This document shows positions 45,080 to 53,222 of a stretch of DNA of 64,000 nucleotides, one piece after another. Source of the DNA: Halospina sp040196175. Its GTDB lineage: Bacteria > Pseudomonadota > Gammaproteobacteria > Pseudomonadales > Oleiphilaceae. Position numbers and translations under genes: made by a program. Each line of letters starts with the position of its first letter. Within the stretch, counting starts at the first letter, position 1. The stretch covers positions 143,306 to 207,305 of the forward strand of contig NZ_JBEFNF010000007.1 in NCBI RefSeq assembly GCF_040196175.1. The letters run 5' to 3'. The notes below the pieces were generated by a model. That model ran no database searches, was not told the origin of the DNA, and was given only the letters and a program-made list of their open reading frames with translations.

Positions 45080-45433
45080 ATGCGGACGCTCACCGTACTT
45101 TTGTCTTTACCTATCCTCACTAGCTGCAGCGCAACGATGGTCCAGGAACCTGGCCCTGTGGAACACTCATCGGAATATGGGCCCACCCGTGATGCTACGG
45201 GCGATCGGGTAGGCATCGTCAGCTACCTCAATGAGGGATTATGGCCGATCCCCGGATGGCGCCGAGAAAACGCATACGAGTTGATGCACAACCGGTGTAG
45301 TGGCGATTACACGCTGCTGGATGAGGACACCTCCACAAGCGAGCCCACTTATTACACCCAGGCAAGCTCTGGTACAGCAACCACTTACGGTTTTACCAGT
45401 GAATATGTTTACTTTACTTTCCGGTGCAACTAA
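45080..45433 (+). CDS. Small hypothetical lipoprotein
   Basis: A 117-residue precursor with an N-terminal signal peptide and lipobox LTSC (Cys near 16). The mature part has three further Cys/Tyr-rich turns (MHNRCSGDYTLLDE, YVYFTFRCN). GGAG is 9 bases before ATG 45080. Function unknown; likely anchored in the outer membrane. Confidence 0.7.
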   Translation: MRTLTVLLSLPILTSCSATMVQEPGPVEHSSEYGPTRDATGDRVGIVSYLNEGLWPIPGWRRENAYELMHNRCSGDYTLLDEDTSTSEPTYYTQASSGTATTYGFTSEYVYFTFRCN

Positions 45434-45501
45434 TCGCCCAAAAGAAAACCTCGACGGGCTCCTAGCGTGATTTAAAACGGTGGATGGCAGGAGCCGAATT
45501 G

Positions 45502-46782
45502 ATGGGCCTTTTCAATCTGGGCAAAAAAGATGAGTACGGCCGCCAGCGCCGGGTGGAGCACCGTGGACGCCACCTGCGTGCGAGCCGAACTGGTGGTGTG
45601 GCTTTACGGGCTCAGGCCAAAGCGGCCGGCGTGAACGTCACTGCCAACACCAGCACTGGATTCCGTGTTTCCGGAACGCCCATGACTAACACCCAGGTCG
45701 CCCTGCAGAACGGGCGCTTTGTGTTGCGGGGGCGTTACGGTGACGGGCCCACCAAACTCAACGTCTCCAAGACCGGCGCAACGGTATCTACCCGCAACGC
45801 GCTGGGCTCGTTCAACTGGATCAAGCCCAACCGCTCGTCGGCCAAGGTAGCCGGTGTCCAGGTGCATGGACGGAACGCGGCCTTCCTGCAGATGATCTAT
45901 ATGCTCTTCGTAGGCCTCGCGATGGCCGTGCAAGTTTTGATTCAGGCGCTGGTGGTGCTGTTTCGACTTGGCGTATTGTTGGGCGGGATCGTCTATAGGC
46001 TCGCATTGGCGACACCCTACGCGGTGGCGGTTACGAAACGGCGCTTTCGCAATTGGCGTCTGGCTCGTCGGGTTTCACAAGGCATGGAGGGGCTGGAACC
46101 GCCCACCTCTGCCTGGACCCAGGAGGCACTGATCGCTGGAACCGCTCTGGTTCTGGTGGCGTGGGGGCGCGAGCGTGATCCAGATGAGGTCGCGCAGGCA
46201 ATGCAGGAACGCGTGGCCTCGAATGCTGAGACCTGGCCCGTGCTGGCCAGCGCAACAGAAGACCTTGCTGCAGTGGCTGCTCGCCTCCAGGAGGTGCAGG
46301 ACAATGACGATGAACAGCGGCGGGAGGCGCCTCCTATGGTGATGGCCGCCCTGGCCCAGCGAATGACGGAGAAAGCCCCCGAGCACACCGTCTCTGAAAC
46401 GATTCTGCAGGCGGATGAGCTCGCACTGGAAGATGGCGACCGCACGCAACGTCAGGAAGCGTTGATCGAGATCTACGCGGATTTCGCAGGGATCCGATTT
46501 CAGGAGCCGGAAGAGGTGGCCTCTGCAACGAATGCTACACAAAGCCAGCCCGAATCAGCGGGGGGCAATAGAGGACCGGCGCCAGCAGCTCATGACGCCT
46601 ACGTCGCCTTGAATACCGCTACCGAGCAGGAACTGCAGAACATCCCGCACCTGGGGTCAGAGCGTGCACGCGAGCTCATCACCATGAGGCCGATCACAGA
46701 TCTGAACCAACTGACCGCTATCAACGGAATTGGAGCGACACGTCTAGACGATATCCGCGATTATGGGGTGACGCTGGACTGA
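45502..46782 (+). CDS. Membrane protein with C-terminal helix-hairpin-helix motifs
   Basis: The 426-residue protein has an N-terminal beta-rich domain (VSKTGATVSTRNALGSFNW, resembling DUF4236-type repeats), one or two TM helices (about 127-172), a basic stretch (TKRRFRNWRLARR), a helical middle, and a C-terminal ComEA-like HhH pair (LNTATEQELQNIPHLGSERA, LTAINGIGATRLDDI). HhH motifs bind DNA in ComEA, so a membrane-bound DNA contact is possible. ATG 45502 has AGGAG 8 bases upstream. Confidence 0.65.
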   Translation: MGLFNLGKKDEYGRQRRVEHRGRHLRASRTGGVALRAQAKAAGVNVTANTSTGFRVSGTPMTNTQVALQNGRFVLRGRYGDGPTKLNVSKTGATVSTRNALGSFNWIKPNRSSAKVAGVQVHGRNAAFLQMIYMLFVGLAMAVQVLIQALVVLFRLGVLLGGIVYRLALATPYAVAVTKRRFRNWRLARRVSQGMEGLEPPTSAWTQEALIAGTALVLVAWGRERDPDEVAQAMQERVASNAETWPVLASATEDLAAVAARLQEVQDNDDEQRREAPPMVMAALAQRMTEKAPEHTVSETILQADELALEDGDRTQRQEALIEIYADFAGIRFQEPEEVASATNATQSQPESAGGNRGPAPAAHDAYVALNTATEQELQNIPHLGSERARELITMRPITDLNQLTAINGIGATRLDDIRDYGVTLD

Positions 46783-46906
46783 AACTGTCTCAGAGAGATG
46801 CTCGGTGTGGGCGTGCGGTCCTACACTGTGCTGCTACGGATGGAGTGCCCGCTGGAATCGCAACGGGTAAACTGGATACCGAGACAACAACACCCCCGAG
46901 GGACCA

Positions 46907-47554
46907 ATGGGCTTTGAAAAGGACCTGAAACCCGAAAAGGCTCTGATTTTCCGTATTACCCATCGCCGAAACTTACCGTGGTTGCTGGATCATGGGCTGC
47001 ATTGCCCGTCCAGTAAAATCCTGGATGACGATTTCATCACCATTGGCAGCCAAGACCTCATTCAGGGACGCGCCACGCACCAGGTCCCAATGGCGCCAGG
47101 CGGGGTGCTTGCCGACTATATCCCATTTTATTTCACCCCGTACTCGCCAATGCTGCTCAATATTGTGACGGGGCGAAATGTCCAGAAACGGCCTAAATCC
47201 GACATTGTGATACTGGTTAGCTCACTCCCAAAGGTCGAGGAAGCGGGCGTCCAGTACCTGTTCAGTGATCGTCATGCCTACCTGATCAACGCAGAGTTCA
47301 GTGATGACATCGCAGACCTTGCCACCATGGTCCGATGGGACCTTCTCCAGGCTCGGGACTTCCAGAAAGATCCTGAAGATCCCGAGAAGTCGGAGCTTTA
47401 CCAGGCAGAAGCTCTCATCCATCAACACCTACCGGTGGATGCTCTCAAGGGCATAGTAACCTACAATGAAACCGTAAAAGCTGAGATCCAGGCACTGGCC
47501 GACGAGCGACAGCTTGACCTGAGCGTATACAGCAAACCGAGTTGGTTTTTCTGA
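46907..47554 (+). CDS. darT: DarT ssDNA thymidine ADP-ribosyltransferase toxin
   Basis: DarT uses NAD+ to ADP-ribosylate thymidine in single-stranded DNA, blocking replication; it acts as a toxin and in phage defence. The 215-residue protein is DUF4433: RITHRRNLPWLLDHGL (13-31), DYIPFYFTPYSPMLLNI (70-86) and the C-terminal QAEALIHQHLP with the predicted catalytic Glu168. The downstream darG ATG overlaps its stop (TGATG), the usual coupling of toxin and antitoxin. Confidence 0.92.
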   Translation: MGFEKDLKPEKALIFRITHRRNLPWLLDHGLHCPSSKILDDDFITIGSQDLIQGRATHQVPMAPGGVLADYIPFYFTPYSPMLLNIVTGRNVQKRPKSDIVILVSSLPKVEEAGVQYLFSDRHAYLINAEFSDDIADLATMVRWDLLQARDFQKDPEDPEKSELYQAEALIHQHLPVDALKGIVTYNETVKAEIQALADERQLDLSVYSKPSWFF

Positions 47555-48618
47555 TGATCGAGTACACAGAAGGCAATTTACTGGAAGCCGATGTGGATGC
47601 CCTGGTGAACACCGTCAACACGGTAGGCGTCATGGGCAAAGGGATCGCTTTGATGTTCAAGGAAGCCTTCCCGGAAAACTTCAAAGCCTATGCCCAGGCC
47701 TGCAAGTCCCAAACGGTACAGCCGGGTAAGATGTTCGTTACGGAGCGCTCAGACCTCGTAGGGCCTCGGTGGGTTATCAACTTTCCCACAAAGCAGCATT
47801 GGCGGTCCCCCTCGAAACCGGAGTGGATAGCTGACGGCCTCCATGACCTGAAACGGGTCATCCTGGAAAACGACATCAAGTCTATTGCCATCCCACCTCT
47901 GGGGAGCGGCAATGGTGGACTCGACTGGTCCACGGTGAAGCCGATGATTGAAGAGACTCTAGGCGATCTCGCAGAGGTACGTATTGTCGTTTATGAGCCG
48001 ACAGCACAGTACCAAAACGTCACCCGTCGAACCGGGGTTGAGAAGCTAACCCCACCACGAGCGCTGATCGCAGAGCTGGTTCGCCGTTACTGGGTGCTTG
48101 GTATTGAATGCTCTCTGCTCGAAATCCAGAAACTGGCCTGGTTCATGGAGCGGGCGATCAACAAGACAGGGCTGAAAGATCCCATGGACCTTCGCTTTGA
48201 AGCCAATCGGTACGGGCCGTATGCGGACCGGCTACGCCATCTGCTGGATTCACTTGATGGAAGCTACCTGCAGTGCGAAAAACGATTGGGGGATGCCAAG
48301 CCAGAAGATGTCATCTGGTTCGATCAATCGCGTAAAGAGAAAGTAGCCGTCTACCTCAAGTCTGGAGAGGCACAGGCCTATACGCCAGCTCTGGATAAAG
48401 TCTCCAGCCTGATCGACGGATTCCAGTCTCCCCTAGGTATGGAAGTGCTCGCCACGGTGGATTGGCTCATCGCGCGTGAGGGCTGCGAACCGAACCTGGA
48501 GAGCATTAAAGCAGGTTTGAAACAATGGCCTGCGGGCGAACAGGCAGCAACCCGAAAAGCCAGCCTATTCAGCGATGCAATGCTTCAGCACGCGATTACT
48601 CGCCTGCAGCAATTCTGA
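47554..48618 (+). CDS. darG: DarG macrodomain antitoxin
   Basis: DarG removes ADP-ribose from DNA with its macrodomain and also binds DarT. The 354-residue protein has the macrodomain (NTVNTVGVMGKGIALMFK, IPPLGSGNGGLDWSTV; about 1-150) and a C-terminal domain (about 170-354) of the type associated with DarT binding. ATG at 47554 overlaps the darT stop by one base and replaces an earlier in-frame TTG. A SRAP gene follows. Confidence 0.92.
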   Translation: MIEYTEGNLLEADVDALVNTVNTVGVMGKGIALMFKEAFPENFKAYAQACKSQTVQPGKMFVTERSDLVGPRWVINFPTKQHWRSPSKPEWIADGLHDLKRVILENDIKSIAIPPLGSGNGGLDWSTVKPMIEETLGDLAEVRIVVYEPTAQYQNVTRRTGVEKLTPPRALIAELVRRYWVLGIECSLLEIQKLAWFMERAINKTGLKDPMDLRFEANRYGPYADRLRHLLDSLDGSYLQCEKRLGDAKPEDVIWFDQSRKEKVAVYLKSGEAQAYTPALDKVSSLIDGFQSPLGMEVLATVDWLIAREGCEPNLESIKAGLKQWPAGEQAATRKASLFSDAMLQHAITRLQQF

Positions 48619-48779
48619 CTCTGTACCAGACACTCGTTATTTCACCTAAACCAAAGAATAAAACGCATTCAAAAAACAATAGACTGACGCACCAGCCCGG
48701 GTGAGCGCGATGCCACCACTCGTCTACTTTTTTGGGGCCTACCAATCGCTTCTCGGTAGCTACTTTGGGGAAGAGAAGA

Positions 48780-49442
48780 ATGTGCGGACGTTTCGACCTC
48801 CACACGCCACGCCCATGGATCGCTGAACATTGGTTTGGCATAACCCACCCTTTGGGCGATTCAGTGGCCAGATACAACACGCCGCCAGGCACATCCATCA
48901 CCATAATCCGAGAACACGATGGTGTGATCGCGTTTGAATTTGCTCACTGGGGTTATCGACCACCTTGGGCTGGGGATGATGCCCCCAAGCCGATCAACGC
49001 CAAAGCTGAGACGGTGGCGACCAGCAAATACTTCCGCTCCGCCTTCCAGCGTCAACGTTGCCTTATCCCCGCGAATGGATGGTTTGAGTGGAAGCAGGGT
49101 CCGAACGGGAAGCAGCCTTACTACATAACGCAAGTCGATGCCGGCCCCAAGGACGTGATCTTCTTTGCAGGCATCTGGGAGGGATCTACAGAAACTGGTT
49201 TCTGCACAGCGGTTCTTACTGAACCAGCCGCCTCAAACCTGCAACACATCCATAACCGGCAGCCAGTTGTCCTGGATCCTGAGTGCCGGTACGACTGGCT
49301 TAGTTCAGCCCTCACAGAGCGAGAGCAGATCAAAGAGGCGGCGCATCGTTTGGATCCCGAACGGCTCACATGCTGGTCAGTCACACCTGCCATGAACCGT
49401 CCTGACCAAAACGATCCATCCATCATAGAACCCCTCAAATAG
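48780..49442 (+). CDS. yedK: SRAP/YedK (HMCES-like) abasic-site protein
   Basis: SRAP proteins cross-link covalently to abasic sites in single-stranded DNA through Cys2, shielding them from breakage. The 220-residue protein starts MCGRF (Cys2), then NTPPGTSI, NAKAETVATSKYFR and CLIPANGWFEWK, and later IHNRQPVVL. All landmark residues are present. ATG at 48780 is forced by Cys2. It is 161 bp after darG. Confidence 0.93.
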   Translation: MCGRFDLHTPRPWIAEHWFGITHPLGDSVARYNTPPGTSITIIREHDGVIAFEFAHWGYRPPWAGDDAPKPINAKAETVATSKYFRSAFQRQRCLIPANGWFEWKQGPNGKQPYYITQVDAGPKDVIFFAGIWEGSTETGFCTAVLTEPAASNLQHIHNRQPVVLDPECRYDWLSSALTEREQIKEAAHRLDPERLTCWSVTPAMNRPDQNDPSIIEPLK

Positions 49443-49605
49443 CTACTGGCTCTGCTAAACCGCGCGCTCGGCTCAGGCCTCGAAGTTCCTAGAGGCCTAT
49501 AGGCCTTACTCGAATTAACATATCATTACGTCGTCATTAAGGAAGTGTCTATAAACCGCGACTAGGATCGACGGTGGTCTTATTGATATAACCATGGAGA
49601 AAATT
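49443..49605. other. Gap with a 14-bp palindrome
   Basis: AGGCCTATAGGCCT (49493-49506) is a perfect palindrome between the SRAP gene and the lipoprotein gene. It may be an operator or a weak hairpin; nothing further is supported. Confidence 0.3.
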
Positions 49606-51174
49606 ATGAACCGGATCCCCTCACCACTTGCTCTCGCGGTCGTCAGCGCCATGTCAGTTGGCCTTGCCGGCTGCTTCGGGGGTAGCTCTTCAGGCTCCTC
49701 CAGCACTAACGACGACTCAGGCAGCAACGAGATGACTCGCACAGCTGACCTCGAGGGCGAGCAAACAGGGAGTTTTCAGGATGCCGCTGTTGAGGGGTTG
49801 ACCTACTGGACTGCTTCAAACGGGCTCGGTCAGACCGGGAAAAATGGCAGTTTCAACTTTAAACCCGGCGAGGTTGTTGCCCTTTACCTGGGCAATGAAC
49901 TGGTCACATTGACCGATGCGGAGCTCTTTTCAACGCCGATGGACACGCTCTCCGTGCGCAAAATCAAAGAGCAGGGCCTTGGGCACCCGCACGAAGGCAT
50001 CAACGTACTGCGCCTCCTGCAAACAATCGACTCCAGTGACGAAGACTCAACCATCGTCGTCCCCGACAGTTTCCATGAGGATCGCAATAGCACTTCAGTA
50101 GGGCTTAATCTTGCCCAGGATACCGCAGGCTTTGCCAATGCAGGCAAAACACTGGACAGCATCCTCACCACTGCAGGCCAACAAGGTGAACCCCTGGTAG
50201 CAAGAGGCGATGCTGCAGAGCATCTCAAACAAACCCTGGCAAACCTCGACAACAATGTCATCGATCTGCGGGGCGAATGGGTTGCCACCTCTACCTACAT
50301 GAAACAATTTGGCGATCAGCCTGACTCATCATGTGTCGATGTAGGGCCTGCAACCTGGGTCGTGGGTGATGAGACGGTCTTCCTCCACGGCGATGAACTC
50401 CACAGCGAAACCAACAATGGAAGCATTACCTGCGAAGGCAGAGACTACGGTAGCCAGGATACATCTGATTGGGCTGGTGTCGATCAAGCCACTCGTAACG
50501 GCATAGATGGTGTTGAGTGGTCAATCGCAGAAAATGGTGCTCTGGATTTCGATTGCGGCCCGGAATGCACCCTCGCTGAACTCAGGGGCACCATCGACGA
50601 CTGGGAAGAAACCTGCCTTGCAAATGACTTTTACACGTACAAAAACAAAGGGGACGGGATCGATCACTTTCAGGATGCGGATTATTGCGAGGAGAGCGAT
50701 GATCACAATGGGCCTGTCGTAGGTTTTTCCGAAGTCACTTACGTGGACCGCCTTGGTGGGGACCGCATCCTCCGACTCAAGCGCGATTTCTACGCGTCTC
50801 AGGCTCCTGCTGAAGACGCAGAGCGTGCCTCCAACTTCAGTGAAAATGGTTTCTCACTGGATGTCATGAACCGCAGAGAAGCCCTCGATCACACCGTGGA
50901 TCTCACTGAGGGTGAATGGGAGGAGAAGCTCATCTCTGCCACGGACGATCAGACCATCGATGGCGGCACCTACAGCTTTCCGTCAGATGAAAGCAACATC
51001 GCCCTGGACTGCGCGGAGAATGGATTCCAAGCCTGCACCTGGTCAGAGCTTAATGACAGCTACGACGACGGCAACGGTAACACTGTGCAGTACATCCACA
51101 TCCGGGGCACGGATGTCATCAACTGGGTGGATGGTGACACTGTCGGTACTCTAACCCGCAACACAGGCGGCTGA
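49606..51174 (+). CDS. Hypothetical lipoprotein, first of a pair
   Basis: The 522-residue precursor has a signal peptide with lipobox LAGC (Cys near 23), a Gly/Ser-rich linker (FGGSSSGSSS), a short beta domain (VEGLTYWTASNGLGQTGKNG) seen in several surface lipoproteins, and a long Asp/Glu-rich remainder with several Cys pairs. Function unknown; probably on the outer membrane. GGAGA lies 6 bases before ATG 49606. A terminator follows. Confidence 0.75.
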   Translation: MNRIPSPLALAVVSAMSVGLAGCFGGSSSGSSSTNDDSGSNEMTRTADLEGEQTGSFQDAAVEGLTYWTASNGLGQTGKNGSFNFKPGEVVALYLGNELVTLTDAELFSTPMDTLSVRKIKEQGLGHPHEGINVLRLLQTIDSSDEDSTIVVPDSFHEDRNSTSVGLNLAQDTAGFANAGKTLDSILTTAGQQGEPLVARGDAAEHLKQTLANLDNNVIDLRGEWVATSTYMKQFGDQPDSSCVDVGPATWVVGDETVFLHGDELHSETNNGSITCEGRDYGSQDTSDWAGVDQATRNGIDGVEWSIAENGALDFDCGPECTLAELRGTIDDWEETCLANDFYTYKNKGDGIDHFQDADYCEESDDHNGPVVGFSEVTYVDRLGGDRILRLKRDFYASQAPAEDAERASNFSENGFSLDVMNRREALDHTVDLTEGEWEEKLISATDDQTIDGGTYSFPSDESNIALDCAENGFQACTWSELNDSYDDGNGNTVQYIHIRGTDVINWVDGDTVGTLTRNTGG

Positions 51175-51187
51175 CCTCCTTCGAGGA

Positions 51188-51226
51188 GCTGTCGGGGTCA
51201 GCATCGCTGCCCCCGACAGCCTTCTC
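51188..51226 (+). terminator. Terminator after the first lipoprotein gene
   Basis: GCTGTCGGGG / CCCCGACAGC form a perfect 10-bp stem with a 13-base loop, followed by CTTCTC. The T tract is short. Confidence 0.6.
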
Positions 51227-51267
51227 AACTACCTCTCTCAACGTACACTCAGTAAAAGGAGATGGTC

Positions 51268-53016
51268 ATGGACCACCGTCTTTCACCCCTCAGCCTTGCC
51301 GTAGTTGGCGCTCTCTCACTCTCCCTCGCAGGCTGCTTTGGAGGAAGCTCCTCCGGCTCCAGCAGTGACTCGGATTCAACCGCGGTGTCCGGCACCGCCG
51401 CCACAGGCGCACCGTTGGCAGGGGCTGAAGTCTGCCTATCTACCAGCAGTCAGGCTGGCTGTGCAGCATCCACCACGACCAATGAAAACGGCCAGTACAG
51501 CTTCAGTGAGTCCGATCTAGAGGGCCTGGAGGCGCCCTTTGCCATTACCGTAGAGGGTGAAGACGCTGGCGGGGACCCGGCAGTTCTGCGCTCCATTGCG
51601 GAAGGCAAAAAAGGCACCACAGCAAACGTCACCCCGTTCTCAGAACTGGTGCTTTCAGGCGCCCTCAACAACGCGGATCTCAGTAATCTGGATCCCGGCG
51701 CTGCCGCTGAACAGAACATCGGGAATACACAGCAGGCCATCCGGGCCATCCTCGAGAACGCGGGCGTTCTCAGCAAGCTGGATATCGCGTCCAACATCGA
51801 CCTGGTCGGTGACGCCAACTTCCAGGCCGACCGTACTGGCTTGGACCGGTTGCTGGATCTTGTCGATATTTCCACCTACGAGGCTGACGGTAACGGTAAT
51901 GTCGGTATCCAGATCACTGACCTCGGAAACCGCACCCAGCGTCTGGTCCTTGAGCGAACCAACGGCGCCCTTCAGCTGAATGATGCCAGCAGCGACTTCG
52001 GCGGCGCTCTCAACGCAGCCAATGCCGACCTTCCTGCCATTCGCGACCTGTTCAGCGATCTCGGTGCACTGTTGGGTGAAGGTGCTGCCATCTCTGAGTA
52101 TGAGCCGCTGGTTCACCAGAACTTTTTGGACCTGGGAATGGATCGCTCCACTGTCATCGATGAGATGAGGAACGAGAAACTTCTGTTCAACGGCGTTCAA
52201 AACCTTGCCGCGTCTTTCGATGTGAATGGGTGTGAGACCGCTCAGGAAGGTGTGGTCTGCCAGGCGAAAGTCATGATGCTCGACGCGAACGGCAACCGCC
52301 TGCATCCCCTGGATGTTGCCATCATTCAGACCGCAGACGGCTGGAAGCTTTGGGGCAACCAGAGAGAGCATGATCTGGAGCTTCAGCCTTACGCCATGTA
52401 CCAGGACGGACAGGCGCCAGAACTCGGCGTCCAATTCCAGCTCAACAGCGGATCTTTCGGGAGTGCGGAAGTCTTCTCCACCGAGTCCGGTTCTGATCAG
52501 AGCGTCTTTACCTGGAAAGATGGCCAGGACAACCGTATCGCAATGAACGAGTCTGAATTGGATAATGTCCGTAAAGACGACGGCCATTACAAGATCGAGC
52601 TCTTCAGTTCCAACGACCTAACGGGGGACGTTAACAAAACCTACTCCGACATTGCCCTGGACTCGCTGCCCTTCATGGGCGCCCCGGAAGCCTACGCAAA
52701 CCGCTTCCCGACGCTGACGGATGAATCTCAGCAGGCTCTGGATAATCTCAGCAGCGATGCAGACAGCGTTACCGTGGCCCTGGATCTTCACCCAACCACG
52801 CGCATCCAGGAGATGACAATCAGCGTGCCCACTTCCGGGAGCTGCAGCTATAGGCTTCAGATTGATGGGCACAACATTGACCCTGAAAAGACGCTTGAGC
52901 TCCGTGATTCGGATATCGGTTGCCCGAACGGCAGCTTCGATGGCTCTCAGGCAGAGGTGTCAACGGTAACGGTCGATGCGAAGGGCCGGTATTACTTCAA
53001 AGGCCCCGCCTACTAA
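51268..53016 (+). CDS. Hypothetical lipoprotein, second of a pair
   Basis: A 582-residue precursor whose first 35 residues follow the same plan as the previous gene (lipobox LAGC then FGGSSSGSSS). The mature part begins with a carboxypeptidase-regulatory-like beta sandwich (SGTAATGAPLAGAEVCL, TTNENGQYSFSE; about 40-110), then helical and beta segments. AAAGGAG lies 6 bases before ATG 51268. Role unknown; likely surface-exposed. Confidence 0.75.
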   Translation: MDHRLSPLSLAVVGALSLSLAGCFGGSSSGSSSDSDSTAVSGTAATGAPLAGAEVCLSTSSQAGCAASTTTNENGQYSFSESDLEGLEAPFAITVEGEDAGGDPAVLRSIAEGKKGTTANVTPFSELVLSGALNNADLSNLDPGAAAEQNIGNTQQAIRAILENAGVLSKLDIASNIDLVGDANFQADRTGLDRLLDLVDISTYEADGNGNVGIQITDLGNRTQRLVLERTNGALQLNDASSDFGGALNAANADLPAIRDLFSDLGALLGEGAAISEYEPLVHQNFLDLGMDRSTVIDEMRNEKLLFNGVQNLAASFDVNGCETAQEGVVCQAKVMMLDANGNRLHPLDVAIIQTADGWKLWGNQREHDLELQPYAMYQDGQAPELGVQFQLNSGSFGSAEVFSTESGSDQSVFTWKDGQDNRIAMNESELDNVRKDDGHYKIELFSSNDLTGDVNKTYSDIALDSLPFMGAPEAYANRFPTLTDESQQALDNLSSDADSVTVALDLHPTTRIQEMTISVPTSGSCSYRLQIDGHNIDPEKTLELRDSDIGCPNGSFDGSQAEVSTVTVDAKGRYYFKGPAY

Positions 53017-53038
53017 CCAACCAAACCAAGCGCAATGT

Positions 53039-53066
53039 GATCCCCGGGCAATCCGGGGATCCTTTT
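53039..53066 (+). terminator. Terminator after the second lipoprotein gene
   Basis: GATCCCCGG / CCGGGGATC form a perfect 9-bp stem with loop GCAAT, followed by CTTTT. Confidence 0.85.
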
Positions 53067-53222
53067 CGATTGCGTCCCTCAATACCGCAAAATTGACGCC
53101 CCTCCCCTTTCACTGCACCCTTACCCCAAAACGGCATCTATGCCTCCGACACCACCTGTCGCAGGCGCCGCCCAGAATCGCGTCAATCGCACCGATCCAA
53201 CGCCCCTTTGCCCGGAGCCCGA

